Part shown: in pieces, positions 31,546-44,472 of the stretch | How the letters are laid out: each line of letters opens with the position of its first letter | Position numbering within the stretch: position 1 is the stretch's first letter | Source: Earliella scabrosa | Taxonomy: Eukaryota; Basidiomycota; Agaricomycetes; Polyporales; Polyporaceae | Reading direction: 5' to 3' | Length of the DNA: 64,000 nucleotides | Assembly: GCA_022605405.1 (NCBI GenBank) | Contig: JABYQQ010000010.1 | Coordinates: 248,001 to 312,000, forward strand | Notes under the pieces: model-generated | Seen by the model: the letters and a program-made list of their open reading frames with translations, nothing else | What the model was told of the DNA's origin: nothing | Databases searched by the model: none | Made by a program: the position numbers and the translations under genes

Positions 31546-33077
31546 CGCAGGGACGCTCGCCCGCATCGCAGTCATTCACCGCAATCCCCGCAGTTTACGT
31601 CCGTCGCCCTCTCGTGGGGGTATGGGAGCGGACAGGGCGGGATCGATGCACGCTGCGCGATGCTTGGGCGTGCCGGGGCCTCTGCGCCTGGCAGACGCTG
31701 AATCGCTTGCGATGCTCGGCCGTGTGGTGTCCGTGCGCTCGATGGGGTGCGCGCATCGCTCGCTCGACGCTCTCGGACGGCACCCAGTCTCGACGCCCAT
31801 CGGCCCTCGGCCGCTCGCAGTTCTCAAGATCTCACGCCCCGCACACACGTACACACCCCCGGCATGACTAAAGGCACCCGTGGGCGAGAATGCCGGCATT
31901 CCGACGCGTTGGACGTTGACGGCTGACAGGACAGCGGGAGGAGGGCCGACAGCGGGAATGCAGTCGCCAGATCGGCTTGCGGTCACGCCCTCATGCTCGT
32001 CGTGGGGCGATCTCACGGGCACGTCGTGCGCGTGGTAGACGATGTATGGCTTGCACGGAAGCCTCGCGGAGTCGGGACTCGGGCGCGCCGAGCTGCAAGT
32101 CTGCGCGAATCCGGCTGTCGCGGACGACACGGAAGGGCAGCCCTGGGCCTCTTGCTTGGACGCTATGGCGGTGCATGGGCTGTCGTGGCCTTAGACTGCT
32201 GGAACGCACCCGCGGAGTTCTCGAGCCGGGATCGGGTGTGGGTTACTCGGTGTACCTCAATCTAACGTTCGGATTGCATTCCGACCGTCCTGATGGGTGG
32301 CACCCTAGGATACAGGAGGGGAGGAGTAGGTGGAGATTGGGCTCGATGCTTCCCACTCTGATGCGGGGAGATTGGGCGGGGTTGTCGCTTGCGATGGACA
32401 GCTTCAATATGTCGTCGCAACGAGAAATGGAAGGACAACGGGTGTGAGTAGTTCATGTTGCCTCGCGCCGGTTGTGCTGGTGGATTGTATCTGTAGCTGA
32501 ATGTTGTCGTCATGATCTCACGATGTCCAACTCACTGTATCATGTCTTCCCACTACACATGACCCTTAGGCGTCATGTTTCACGCTCTTGGGCCCCTAGC
32601 GAGGTGGTTACTCATGTACGTACAGCGCGCGAGTTCAATCTGATGCATCGGCCACGAGCGAAGAGCTACGTCATCACCTCAACGGGCGCTTGGGGAGAAA
32701 CCTTCTGGCTGTCTGTATCAAGTTGCATCCTGACTCCTGACCACACCGTGCGGATGACACCATGCTTGCAAACATACCGTGCTCGCTTACTCATCGCCAT
32801 TCGCGATTGCCTGCTTCATGTAAGAATCGGTAATCCAGGGACGTCGGTGCGACCGCCTCATCGGTGAGCTGCAATCGCGCAAACATGTTCCGTCGTACGC
32901 TGCCTGCGGCCCGGCCGCGGACGACGCTCGCACCTGTGAGCTCCAGATTTGTCCCACTCTTCCCAGTTCGACTCCGCGCTCGCCCTCTTATTATTAAGAC
33001 TCTTAACGCTCTCGCTACTTGTGCCATTCGACCCTACATTCACAACCACATCCATTGACGCTGCAGCGCACCTGAAG
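31546..33077. other. 1.5 kb intergenic, no gene recognised
   Basis: Overlapping frames on both strands (for example 31576-32130 minus) have no domain and no splice support. This stretch holds the 3' flank of the seven-helix gene and the promoter of the quinone reductase. Confidence 0.5.
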
Positions 33078-34586
33078 ATGTCTCTACCGGCCAAGATGCA
33101 GGCGATTGGGATCAACCGGACTGGCGACTTTGACGTTATCGAGAAGCTCGAGCTTCCTGTGCCGCAGAACGCTCCGGGAAATGTCCTTGTCAAGGTGCGT
33201 TGCGCGTGAACGGGACGGGTTGAAGTTGAGGGGACGCGGACGGAGACGGCTCTCGACTTGGATGCTCGTGGCCTCCGCGGATCTGTCGCATGTCCTAGGT
33301 ACTGAATCGCGTCGTGTGCGACTGTAGGTCCACTATGGAGGCGTCAACTTCATAGATACATACTACAGGTGAGCAGACAGTCTGCGAGTCCTGGTCCATG
33401 CTTATTCTAACCCTATCACGCTTGGCGATCGCAGGAAAGGCCTCTACTCGATCTCGTCCTTCCCTCAGACGCTCGGGGTGGAAGGTGCAGGCGAGATCGT
33501 TGCGCTCCCAACGGACGGGCAAGTGCTCGGCAATGAAGAGTACAAGCTGCGCGGCTTCAAGCTCGGGGGCAGGGTCGCTGTGGTACGTCCGTCCGAGCTT
33601 CGTCCGCTCGCAAGCCTCGGGATCCCAAACGATCCACCCGTAGTATGGCCTCGGCGCGTTCGCAGAGTACGTCAGCGTCCCATGGGCGAAGGCATTCCCG
33701 CTCCCAGATGGCGTCCCAACGCGCACCGCCGCCGCCGCCCTGACACAAGGTGCGCCGTCTCTTCGTTCATAGCTCTCCTCGCATCGCGCCTCCACTGCCC
33801 TCCGATTGACTCATGACACCTCGCGCAGGCGGGACCGCGCTGACGTTCGTCACGGAGGCATACAACGTGCAAAAGGGCGACACGGTCCTCGTGCACACCG
33901 TCGCGGGCGGGCTCGGCCTCCTCTTCGCGCAGCTCATCAAGGCGCGCGGGGCGACGGTCATCGGCACGACGAGCACGCCCGAGAAGGCCGCGATCGCGAA
34001 GGCGCACGGCGCGGACCACGTCATTCTCTACAAGCAGGAGGACACCGTGCAGCGCGTGCTCGAGCTCACGAACGGCGAGGGCGTACACGCGATCTTCGAT
34101 GGCGTCGGGAAGGATACGTGCGTGCTTCTTCTTGCCCATGTCGGATGCAAGGCCGTGATGTCTGTGATGCTCACTGGTGGTGCGACACAACTGCAGGTTT
34201 GAGGCAGACTTCAAGATGATCCGCCGGAAGGGCACGATTGTCTCCGTTGGAAACGCGTCGGGCGCCGTCCCGCCCTTCCCCCCGCTCAAGTTGGTCGAGA
34301 AGAACGTCCGGCTGCTCCGTCCAACGTGCGTGCTGCGTTCCTCTGCCCTTTGTGTTGGGCTCCGTCCATCTAATGCGCCTCGCGCAGGCTGGGCAACTAC
34401 ATCTACACTCCCGAAGAAGGACGCGTGTACAACGCACAGCTGTGGAAGCTCATCGCGGACGGCACGCTCAAGATCAACATCCACGGCGAGTATCCCTTCA
34501 CCGCGGAGGGTGTTCAGCAGGCGCAGAAGGATCTCACCGGCGGGAAGACGGTCGGGAAGGTGCTCATCAAGATTGCGGACGCCTAA
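33078..34586 (+). CDS. NADPH:quinone oxidoreductase (zeta-crystallin type, ZTA1-like)
   Basis: Seven exons, 33078-33194, 33328-33368, 33435-33582, 33644-33749, 33829-34117, 34197-34325 and 34388-34586, give 342 residues, close to the family length. The first exon starts MSLPAKMQAIGINRTGDFDV. The medium-chain reductase fold shows VHYGGVNFIDTYYRKGLY and PQTLGVEGAGEIVAL in the substrate domain, then the NADPH-binding VLVHTVAGGLGLLFAQLIKA with the glycine motif, and ATVIGTTSTPEKAAIAKAHG. It lacks the zinc ligands of alcohol dehydrogenases, as expected. The reaction is reduction of quinones or 2-alkenals with NADPH in the cytosol, usually linked to oxidative stress. Confidence 0.95.
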
Positions 34587-34833
34587 GTCGTGCGCCCCGA
34601 GGCGAGGCGAAGAAGAATCGAGGTCTTGTACGAGTATATCCGAATGCATCTAGCCGGTTGTATTGGCGGAAGACGTAGCCTACGGATGGATGCAGTCCAC
34701 GAGGAATACGTCTACAATTAGTGGGGCGTGGCACGTCTCAGTCCGACGGTACTCATATGGGGTACGATACAGGGTTTTTCCATCGACTCAGGCTATCGTC
34801 CACATGTGGACTATGACATGTAGAATGTGGACG

Positions 34834-37800
34834 CTACGCCGCATCCTCCCAGTCATCAGGAACGTCTTGCGGGCTCAACGGCTGCTGAATGACAGGAAGC
34901 GGCGGAGGCGTCGGTCGCGGAGGGGCAGGTGAAGGCACGGACCTCACAGGTGTCTTCGTGCGTTCCGGTGTGGGACCCCATGAACTAGGCGCTGGAGCAG
35001 TGGGCTGCGGCTGACGAGCCACGACCGACGTCCATCCCTTCCCCGTGGACGGGCCAGCGACTGGTTGCGCAATCGGGGCTGGAGACGCGCGAGATGATCC
35101 GGGACGAGAGAGGGGTTGCAGTCCCGACCCCGGCGCTCGCAGATCTGCGAGCTTCCCCAAGCCAGGCGAGCCCGTAGAGGTCGCACCAACGGTTGTGGAG
35201 AGGGTGGGGTTCGGGATGCGGGAGTCGATGCGGCGGATGAGCTGGACGCTGCGGTGGGGTTCCTGGTCGACCATTTGCGTGTCCATGCGATACACGGCGG
35301 CAAGGTCGTGCACGAACTTGCGCTTTTGCTCGGGCATGTGAGGCAAGACCTGGATCTTCTTGTCCGAAGAGAGGAAACTGGACAGACGGCGCATGTGAGC
35401 ATCACGCGATAGAGTACACAAGAGTGAACGTACTCGGAGAAGCTCTTTTCGACGATGGTGCAGAACTTGGCGTTGGCCCGTGCAAACCCAACGAGCTCGT
35501 CGCTGTAGGTCACTTGGTGCGCGCGTTCGCGATCGGGATTGATGCCCAGAGCCTCTGCCAAACGTGCATTACGCTTCGCAATGGCACACTCGTTCGAGCA
35601 CTTCAGCTGTTGACCGCCTTCGCGACCAGCGGGGTTCGAGAGCGAACGGCCGCATGGAACAGGCTGACGAATCCTACCACAGGGACAGGTGATGGTGACA
35701 ATCGAACGGCAAGGCTCTGACTCGTCGCATGAAGCAGGGGCGTGGCAGGGGAGAGTGCATGCATGCTGAGCAGGCAGACTGTAGCGCATAGGGTTAACTT
35801 TGCACCCAGGTAAACCAAGTAGAGCCGCAAACGTACCATAGTTTCCGCGGCTTGCCGCAGGTGGCATGACACGCACCACAAGCGTCGCCATGGCAGAGTC
35901 GCTCGCAATGGTGGAACCCGCAAGATAGCAGTCTGGGGATGATGTAAGTCTACGGACCGATGATGCATGAGGGAGGCGACTACTCACTTGCCACAGGTGG
36001 TTCCGCACGACACCTTCTCTTGCGAGCACCTCACATTGTCCACCATCTTCTTTCCGCACGCGCACTGCTTGCTGGTCAGATGTGGGCATGGAGGGCATCG
36101 GATGGGGTCTTCGTGGCATGCATGCTGGGTCTTGGGGTGGCCGCAAGGCGGCGGAGGACGCGAACACGGATAGACGCAGGCAATGCGAGTACCACAGGGA
36201 ATAGGCGGTTCAAGGATAGTACGACCGCAGTGACATATCATCTTTGGGGAACATGAGCACGTTGATTTCAGTAGAAAGGCCTAATTTCACGCACCTCCTC
36301 GAACGAGCTTCTCAAGCAGGGCGGACATGCCCCTCGATGGTCGCGTTCCTCGCAGTGGTGGTTGCCACAGCTCAGCGTCTTCCCGCAGACTAGGTCGCAT
36401 TCGTGCCATCCTTCAGGATCCACCAAGCCAAGTTCTGCTCCACCACGTTTCTTCCCTTTGCCCTTCGCCAGATGGGCTAGGGATGCTAGAGGACAGCATA
36501 TACGAGTGCACTGGTGTCGACCGCAAGCCCGTAAAGCGCCGCAGGGCCGTTCGCAGAGAATTTCTGTCTCTGGACCGGTTTCTCCGCGGGCACGAGCGCG
36601 AGCAAGAGCCTGATCCTCGGAACAACGCAGCTGGCGAGTGGAGGATCCGCACCTACAGGGGCGTACGAGCACGATGGAGCATGGCGGGCATGGACCCGTG
36701 TGGCACTTGGCGGAACAAACGTGCTCGCATCCCTCCAGCGGCTTCATGCAAGTTGACTCGCACGTGGGGACAGGATCCGTACAAGAGGCTCGAGTCAAGA
36801 GGGTGCCAGGCGGGAAGAAAGGCGCGGAAGTAGGTACCAGAGCATGCTTCCCGCAAGGACAGTGGGTGACAACCGAAGGTGAATGAGGACAGGGAGCTGG
36901 GTTGGCGGAAGGTGGATGGCATGGCTTCTTGCAGTGATGAATGCCGCAATCGAATGGTCTGGCGATAATGGTGAGCATATACGCAGATACAACGCGGATC
37001 CCCGAACGCACCTTTCGCAGGTCTTCTCGCAGGCGAACCGTCCGATCCACTGATCCAAAGACTCATTCTGGAGGACCGCACATTCCTTTGTGTCCCCTTC
37101 TCCACATCCTAGCTCTCTCTCCTCCTTCCCGCAGTAGCAGCGCGCTTTCTCGCGAATGGGGCATGGACTGCACTTCCCCGGATGACATACATCCTGACAA
37201 ACATGATTACCACAGCCGAGCTTGCGTCCACAGAGCTCGCCACAAGAGAGTTCCACAATGGAAGGAAACCCCGGTCTTCCTGACCGATGCGAGCAGCGGA
37301 ATGACATGGTATGCTTCTCGCAGTAACAAGGCATTGATGTGGTTACCTGGCACGGAGGACAGGGTCCGGGATGACAGTTGAGTGAACACGAGTGTCCGCA
37401 ACCACGGGAACGCGAGCACGGGTTGGCACACGAGTGCGGTGTAGAGAGACGCGGCGGCTTAGGGTCTGGCATAGATCCACAGAAGCACCTTTATTGAGGG
37501 TTGAGATGTAGTCACACCTTGCAGAGACGGACAACGTTGCTCACCAGTAGCTGCTTGGAATAGCCGTCCGCTTCGACTGACAACCAGGACACCGCCAATC
37601 GCCCTGCCTCTCCTCGCCCCTTGCACGCCAGGCCGCTTCCACATCCTTGACACTCTTCGTTGCCCACGAGCGGATACACTTGAGATGGAAAGTCATCCAG
37701 CAGCATTGACCATTAGCATTCGCACGTGGTGTTTGTCCGGATACCCCACTGTCGTCATCAGAGGCTGCCATGGTGGGATTCGACGGCGAGCAGGACCAGG

Positions 37801-38485
37801 TAGGTTGCATGGGAGTGATCGGGGCGAAGCAAATGAGACAATCTGGATAGGGAGGGGTACTGAGCTCAGCGGTGAGCCTCGAAGTGAGGTCGTCTGCCTT
37901 GGGCGCAGCATTCCGGTACTTGTCCGCCGACGAGATGCCCTGCGAGGACTGGCCAGGAGCAACGCCGTCCGTGAGCTCGCTGTTGAATTTGCGACGGCGA
38001 TTGCGAGACCTCTTTGGTGTTGCAGAACCTTCCGCCGTAGCCTGACCCTGCTCTGAAACTCCCTGTAGGGAAGTACTGGTCTCGTTGGAGGGAAGCCCGT
38101 TTTGAGACGCCTCGGGCTTCTTGTGTCTGGGGCGGCGTGTATGACTAGATCCTGGCGTGCCCGATGGGTCTTGACCGACACGAGCCTCTCCATCTCCTCT
38201 ATTTCCTCGTCTTCCCCCAGACCGACCCGGAGCTGGGGCCAGACCATCTAGATGCTGCTCACCTCCATGGGTATGGTTGGGTACGGCGCGAGGCCTACGC
38301 GGCCTGCTAGCGCCTCCAGCTGTGTATTGGGATTCGGAATCTGCAGGCTGCAGACGCGATCCCTGGCCTTGCGATCGCGGTCCTTCCTGGGTACGAGGGC
38401 GGCCTGTATGGCGTCGGGACCGATCAGCGTTAGCGTTCCTCGAGCTGGGGTCGGGCGCAGGCGTCCCAGTTAGAACGTCAGGCAT
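34834..38485 (-). CDS. FAP1: NFX1-type zinc-finger protein, FAP1/shuttle craft homologue
   Basis: Exons 38485-37545, 37488-37012, 36958-36295, 36241-35988, 35932-35837, 35778-35434 and 35377-34834 give 1106 residues in phase. After a disordered basic N-terminus comes a RING-like finger (CLICFAPI ... FHLKCIRSW ... WRCPGC). A long series of NFX1 repeats follows, for example CGHSCSLNCHPGPCPPC, CGNHVCQDVCHPGKCSPC, CEHVCSAKCHTGPCPPC and CGFHHCERLCHGDACGAC. Near the C-terminus an R3H-like nucleic-acid domain is seen (KRKFVHDLAAVYRMDTQMVD, EPHRSVQLIRR), then a Pro-rich tail. Yeast FAP1 binds FKBP12 and confers rapamycin tolerance; human NFX1 is a transcription regulator and RING E3. The order RING, NFX1 repeats, R3H is complete here. 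Confidence 0.95.
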
Positions 38486-39225
38486 GCAACAGGTAGAGCA
38501 AATGTCTGGTGTAGGTGTTGACGTTGAGGACGGAGGTTGCGAACAGGGGGATTATGCGGAAGCCTTGGAGGAGGCGGATGTAGAAAAGCTGGATGTTTGC
38601 CGATGAGTCAGCTTCGGGCGGAGGGTTACACCGGTCACTTCACAGCAAAAATGAGTCCCGGTGAACAAGGAACGAGTCAAAGATGCTACAGTTCGGTGCC
38701 GATGAGTTTGAGAGAAGGAAAGATGGTGGAATTTGGAAGTACAGCAGTGACGATGTCAAGATGACGCTTAGCGCTCGCCGGAAGTCCGCGTCATACAGCC
38801 ATCATTAGCCTTGCGCAAAACAGCCATCGTCGTTGTACCCTCCGCAGCCATACTCTGCTTGCCCTCGAACATTGGCGTAATGATCGTAACGTGGGACGAA
38901 GTGCCTGAACTGTCTCCGAGTGAACAAATTGGCAAGGAAAGTGGGCCGTGAACAGACGTCGATTCAAATAGAGAGCGTCTTCAGCACACAGCTCGTACAA
39001 CATGACTGCATTCGTGAAGGAGTGATACGACTGACTACAGCTACAACGGAACCGAGAATAAACTGTAAACAGTAACTCGTCAGCACGCAGGTTGATACGG
39101 CGAACAGACCAGAATGTTCAGACAATATGTATAATGATTCCGGATAGACAGTTATCCTCACAGATGCTCTCCGTCGAGGGAGTCTGTTCTGTCATCCCAG
39201 GACAATGAAAAGCAGCGAGACTTAC
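38486..39225. other. intergenic between FAP1 start and S12 stop
   Basis: Both neighbours are on the minus strand, so this holds the FAP1 promoter and the S12 3' flank. Small frames at 38791-39161 show nothing recognisable. Confidence 0.5.
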
Positions 39226-39725
39226 TTAGCGGTTCTTGAAGTAGTCGAGGAGGACGTGGAGACCCTCAGACTCGACGCCGTAGTCCTTGACGACAACGCA
39301 CGAGCAGCCGACGACCTTGCGCGGGTTACCCTCGCGGTCGATCTTGCACAGGCCAGCCCAGGTGCCGAGAACCTTTGCGTCACCAACCTTGATCAGGTTG
39401 ATTTTGTGCTCCGCGCACAGGGCCTCGATGAGCTTGATGTACTCGGCCTCAGTGCACGTCTCGACGAGCACACACAAGTGCGCCTGGCGCTTGTCAAGCG
39501 CCTTCGCGCACTCGCGCAGACCACGGGCAAGACCGTCGTGAACGAGCGCGTTCTTCAGGACTTGCTACAGAGCATGACGTGTCAAGGCTGAAATTTCCGG
39601 GTCCCAGTACAGAATCAACGCACCTGAAGCGCATCCTCGACAGAAAGCTTTCCCTTGGGAGCCTCGGCGGGGGCCTCAACCTCGGCCGGGGCGTCGACTT
39701 GGATCTCATCAGAAGCGTCAGACAT
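39226..39725 (-). CDS. rps12: 40S ribosomal protein S12 (eS12)
   Basis: Two exons, 39725-39624 and 39564-39226, give 146 residues. The N-terminal extension is Ala/Glu/Pro-rich ([20 protein letters not shown]). The L7Ae-like core shows [60 protein letters not shown] and a conserved [13 protein letters not shown]. The end is the usual short helix, LLDYFKNR. The protein belongs to the head or beak of the small ribosomal subunit. Upstream, a GTATGT donor near 39783 and a CAG right before the ATG indicate a 5'-UTR intron, common in fungal ribosomal genes. Confidence 0.97.
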
Positions 39726-39790
39726 CCTGAGCAGAAAACATAGGTTCAGTACGTGCTATCTATGACAGAGGCCCTACATACTTTTGTTTT
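39726..39790 (-). other. probable 5'-UTR intron of rps12
   Basis: On the minus strand GTATGTAGGG starts near 39783 after an ACAAAAG exon end, and TTTTCTGCTCAG ends immediately before the ATG at 39725. The preceding leader is C/A-rich (CCCCCCTACACCCTCC). A second, earlier leader intron ending in TTTTTCTCTAG near 39837 is possible. Confidence 0.55.
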
Positions 39791-40364
39791 AGGAGGGTGT
39801 AGGGGGGCGATGTCTTCTTCCGCGTTCGTGGATGCTAGAGAAAAATAAGGTTCAGCAGGCAGACAGTGATATGTAGCAAATTGAAGCTCCGCCGGATGTT
39901 GCCGACACTATGAGCTCTCCAGTATATCCTGGATATCCCTTAAGCACGATCTGCAATGGCGTGGTCCCTCAAGCTAGTTCTTTCATTTTGGGAAACTCTG
40001 CTTTACTCCTAGAACGTACTACCAAGCTTGCATACGAAGGAAGACGAAGGATGGGTCAACTCAAGACTTACCTTCAACTAGCGCCCGTAAGAGCGCCTGC
40101 GGTAACGTGCTGAGCCTCGCGTGGTCGACTCTGGGTCGACTTCTTCATTGAATCTCGACTGCGTCCCTTCTCCTCTGTGTGTTCCAACCTCCTGTCCCGT
40201 ACGCAACATCTTCATGGTACGCACGTGCGCGTCATTGTATGCGGTGGCCGCCTGAAGAGTGCTTGATAGAGTCTCGCGTTCCTGCATGCGCATGATGGCG
40301 CGGAACGTACGTCGCGTCGCGTTCTCTTGAGGTTCTTCAGTCTAACACCCAAGTCAACGCTCAG

Positions 40365-41595
40365 CCCATTCGGACGCAGTATGGGGAGTCTCTTGGACGA
40401 ACTCCGACACCGTGATCAGCATCTCCGCTGACGGGTCAATAAAGAAATGGGACTCAATCTCTGGACAAGCCTCGCATTCCCGCCCCCCTCATACCCTTGG
40501 CCTTGTATCGCTGAGCGTCGATCCTGCGGGAAAGCAAGCTTTGTACAACACACTGGAGGGTTTGACCTGCTTGTGGGACCTAGAAGATGGGGAGGTGAAG
40601 GGATCCTTCGAAAGCTATGCCCGAGCTCCAGGGGGGGACTCGACTGAACCTTGTACGTCCTGTATTCGTCTGGCTGTACGTTCGCCCTGGTGCTCATCTC
40701 ACCCTGACCGTCCTGCCCCGGTCATGATGATGTCACTGTCGAACAAACGTTCATGCACGGCCTACATCCACACGCATACAGCATGGTCTGTGTCCCTGAA
40801 CCCAAAAGGCGGAACCTACGCGTCGACCGGTGGCTCGGGAAACGTCACCATCCATTCCGCAGAATCAGCGTCGTTCGGCGAGCGCCGCGCAACACTCACC
40901 AGTGGCAGGAGCAAATTTGGGATGTTCTGCAAACATGTGGGTTATTTGCAAACTTGAGTTGGTGTCCTCTCACTTCCCTATCCGCGAATCACGTTCCATA
41001 TCACTGTACGCACGGGATTCGTCGCAACTGACTGCATATGTCTTCACAGAGTCCAGACGGATCGCGTGTAGCAATGTCATCCGAGGCTGGCCAGATATTC
41101 GTGTTCGACATCGCGTCCAGCTCCATCCAGGCAGCATATAGCTCCCATGCGATGGCGGTCCGTTCTCTAGCATGGTCCGCGGACTCCAACGTAAGTTCGG
41201 ATTTTCGACCTGCGCAACGAAACCCCGCTCACGAATACTTCTAGCTCCTGATTTCCGCTTCCGAGGATAAACGTCTGATACTCCATGATGTCCGCGTCTC
41301 GCCCTCCGGGAAGTCGGGCTCTGGAGCGGTCGCCACCTTCAGCGGGCACTCATCTTGGGTCCTCAGCACAGACATATCGCCGGATGGGCGTCTTGCTGTC
41401 TCTGGCTCGGCGGACAAGACGACTAAGGTTTGGGATATCGCCGCCCGGGCTGCCGTCTCGACAGTGCAGGATCAAGGCGAGATTTGGGCAGTGTCGTGGA
41501 GGCCAAAACCTCCTGCTCACGGAACAGCTGGGGCATATGTGACTGGCGGCGAAGATGGCCTGGTACGGTGGTGGAGGAGTGCAGGCGCAGGTTGA
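40365..41595 (+). CDS. SKI8: SKI8/WDR61-like WD40 repeat protein, first exon not placed
   Basis: The frame opens after a CAG at 40364 with HSDAVWGVSWTNSDTVISIS, matching the first blade of SKI8/WDR61 (A-H-x-D-A-I-W-S-V-x-W). Further blades are DGSIKKWDS, AWSVSLNPKGGTYASTGGSG, SPDGSRVAMSSEAGQIFVFD, MAVRSLAWSADS, LISASEDKRLILHDVR, HSSWVLSTDISPDGRLAVSG, SADKTTKVWD and YVTGGEDGLVRWW. The stop is TGA at 41593-41595. SKI8 joins SKI2 and SKI3 in the cytoplasmic 3'-5' mRNA-decay helper complex, also serves meiotic recombination in fungi, and its animal homologue is in PAF1C. The first coding exon must end in phase 1 and lie before 40365; I could not find a convincing one. Confidence 0.88.
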
Positions 41596-41817
41596 AGCTG
41601 AAGAGCTGGTTGCGCTACTGTATTGTGTCGATGTCGAATCAAGTCCTACTTCTTGACGTTCAATGCACATCAACATCGTGTCCTGCATATACATACTCTG
41701 CCTTCGAGCCTACTAAGTAAGTAATCTCACCAAACGGCTTGAGCGCCCGGGTAGCGCTAGCGCTTCACACTGGTACATACACGTTTGTTTCCGACTACAA
41801 CGTGCCTTGATGCTCAC

Positions 41818-43835
41818 ATGGCCGAAGACACCGATTACAGACACCAGATCCTCAAGAAGATCTTGAAGCTGCAGGACGATGAGCTCGATGAGGTACGGAT
41901 ACTACCCTTGATGCATAACACTTGAACAATCAACGATGCCGCGTTGATGAAAGCCGCCTGTTAGGACCTCGGTATCGCGTTGACGAGCCTCATAACCACT
42001 GCAGTGCATGACAAGGAGCCTCGGCATGATATCAAGACTATAGTTGAGGCCGTCAGGCAGAGTGGCTGCGCGTCTTCCCTCGTGAGTCAATCATTCGTGG
42101 TACTACTCGATCGGAATACCGACTTTTGTTCGTACCTAGGAGCCACTAACCATCATTCCTACTGTAGTCAGTAGCGCAGATGAGGGTGTGGATGCACTCA
42201 TAGACCTCATGACGGCAGAATGCAGCGCGAAAGAAATCGTCATGGCCGCCGAAGAGGCCGTGGAGAGTCTTGACCGGCAACTGCAGACTGAGGACGTAGA
42301 CGATGAAGCCGAGGATACGCATCGTCTCTCTACCTCACGACAACTCGCCAGGTGTGTGCGCATGTACACCAAGAGTGGGTTTGTACGGGGTATCCGCATG
42401 ATGTCGCACTAACCCTTCTGCAGCAATCCCTCGACTACCGCAGTGGAAGAAATCCCCTGCTGACACGGTCCAATCGCGTCTTGCCGAAGTCGAATCCGTA
42501 ATATCAATTCTAAGTCAGGGAGCTACTCGCAAGGAGGGCCAAAGTCTGGTGGCAGAAATCACTCAACTCGCATCGGCCCTGGTCGGCGGCGCTGACCCGA
42601 AGACGAAGGTAGATGCCATGCACACACGCATAATTCCCCCGAATTCATCAAAACACTACAGGAACTCCTTCGTCATCTCATCGAGGAGACGGTCTCCGCG
42701 TTCGCCAATACACTGGGGGCGAACCTAGCGAGGAAGGCCTTTATTATACACTTCTCTCGTCTAGTGGTCCCACAGTCAGGGCCATCCGGTGGTTCAAACC
42801 CCGGAGAAGGCCTCACAGATACCTGGGTAAGTGGATCTCGATCATCCACAACTTACATCGCTGACGCCCACGTAGACTGTTCTCCAGGCCCTCGGCGCCA
42901 ACACTAAGTCATACGAATCTCACCCCTCGCTGGCTGGGATGATATTGTTGGCCCATGATCCCGCGCATACCTTCTCTCCAGAGACGCTAACCTCATTCTT
43001 CCCTATCGTCCTCTCCTGCATCCAATCAAATGTCGCGCTGGACGAGGTTCTCTCTATACTACTATCCTCGTTGGCTCCGCTGCGCAACGCGGATCCCCGA
43101 CCGGACCTCAGTGTGGATCTCATCATTCCACTCGTCCACCTCCTTCCTCACCTAGCGAGCAATCACTCCGAGCCGGATATCAGACACTACGCCTTCCGGA
43201 TCCTGTCTCTTGTCCTAGGGCTGTCTCCTCCACCCCTGCGGTTCCGCCTTCTTCAAGAACTTCTTAGCGACAAGGATACGCCCCCACAAATGCATGTCGC
43301 TGCAGTTGGTCTGCTCAAGGAAGCGGTCCTCGAGGGACTCGCCGCGAGGGATAAGAACGTCTTCGCGTCCACGCAGTTACTTCCGGCTTTCGGACCCATT
43401 GTCCTGCGGCCGGATCCTCCTGACCTCTCCTTCTCGCTTGAAGAGTTCCTAGACAGCGCGGAACCTCTACGTCTAGTAGAATGTCTTGGATTCTATTACA
43501 TACTACTCATGCGAGACTCTCGGAACAAGGCAAGTCGTCACCACTGCGCCGCCGTCAAGCCAGGGACGCTGATGAGCTCCTTCTCCGTATAGACTGGAGT
43601 TAGGGACCCTGACTCCCTCGCAAATGTGCAGCGTGCGTTGTTGCAGCCGCTTCGCACTCGTATGGGGTCATGGAAAGAGGGTAAGTCGTTATGTGGCGTC
43701 GGCACGCTCTCTTATTGATACCTCGTCACTCCAGCGGACGCCGAGGAGCATGATCACGATAGTACCATGCAGTTTGGAATCCTGGACATGTGGATTGAGC
43801 GTGTCCAAGGCGCTATTGACAATCTGAGTCTCTAA
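41818..43835 (+). CDS. YBP1/ALF4/glomulin-family protein
   Basis: Exon 1 is 41818-41892 (MAEDTDYRHQILKKILKLQ); the second starts at 41965 with DLGIALTSLITTAVHDKEPR. The frame continues through several short introns to TAA at 43833-43835. The protein is all-helical and HEAT-like: ALIDLMTAECSAKEIVMAAE, then the best-conserved block around SHPSLAGMILLAHDPAHTFS, LIIPLVHLLPHLASNHSEPD, RHYAFRILSLVLGLSPPPLR and EPLRLVECLGFYYILLMRDS. This matches YAP-binding/ALF4/glomulin proteins. Yeast YBP1 supports oxidation of Yap1 in peroxide sensing, and YBP2 associates with the kinetochore. Intron positions between 42100 and 42900 are approximate; the N-terminal half is weakly conserved. Confidence 0.75.
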
Positions 43836-44472
43836 CACCCAGGGTTGCGTATGTGTCTCACCTCTCGAATGCCAATGTTCAGTACCCTCCCTGCCTTTTG
43901 ACCCCGTAGACCCCAAGCCTTCATACTCTGGCCTATTGCTCGCAGAGCAGCTTCGAAACCCCCCACGAGACCAGGTTCGGTGAGACTCTCATCTGCCTAA
44001 CTTGGATCGAGACGCGCAATCCGAGGAGCCAGGCGCTTCCTCTGTGCATCCCGATGTCCAAGTAGGTGGCCTTGCTGTAAACCGTATACACAGGCTTCTC
44101 CAGAGAATTTCCCATATTCTGTGTATACCTCACATGCCAGAAACGTCAGAGGTAAGTTTCATTTATCAGAAAGATCTCAGTGTGCCCTAGGTGGCACCTC
44201 GAGTCCTCCCCATTGTTCACCGGACCGACACACTGCGATGTTTGGTCTACTGAGGTAGGTCCAGAAGCGAAACCGCGGAGCTCTTCGCTCGTGTACAGAT
44301 GTACGTTAGCCGGTGCACCAAATCCTACTACGGTCGTCACTGGTGCCGGTGGAAACCGCTCCCGTGTAGATATAAAGAGCGCACACGAGTCATGCGGAGA
44401 ATTCTTCACTGCCAGTCGCGAGCAATTTCCTCGGGACTCAGTAACACCCTCTACCTCTATCGCGTCCACACT
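43836..44472. other. intergenic, no gene recognised
   Basis: Between two plus-strand genes. A frame at 44180-44476 has no features; the start of the next gene at 44473 is better supported by what follows. Confidence 0.5.

Noticed and set aside
31576..32130. 184-codon minus-strand frame
   Set aside because: No family similarity, with low-complexity Arg/Pro/Ser content and overlapping frames on the other strand.
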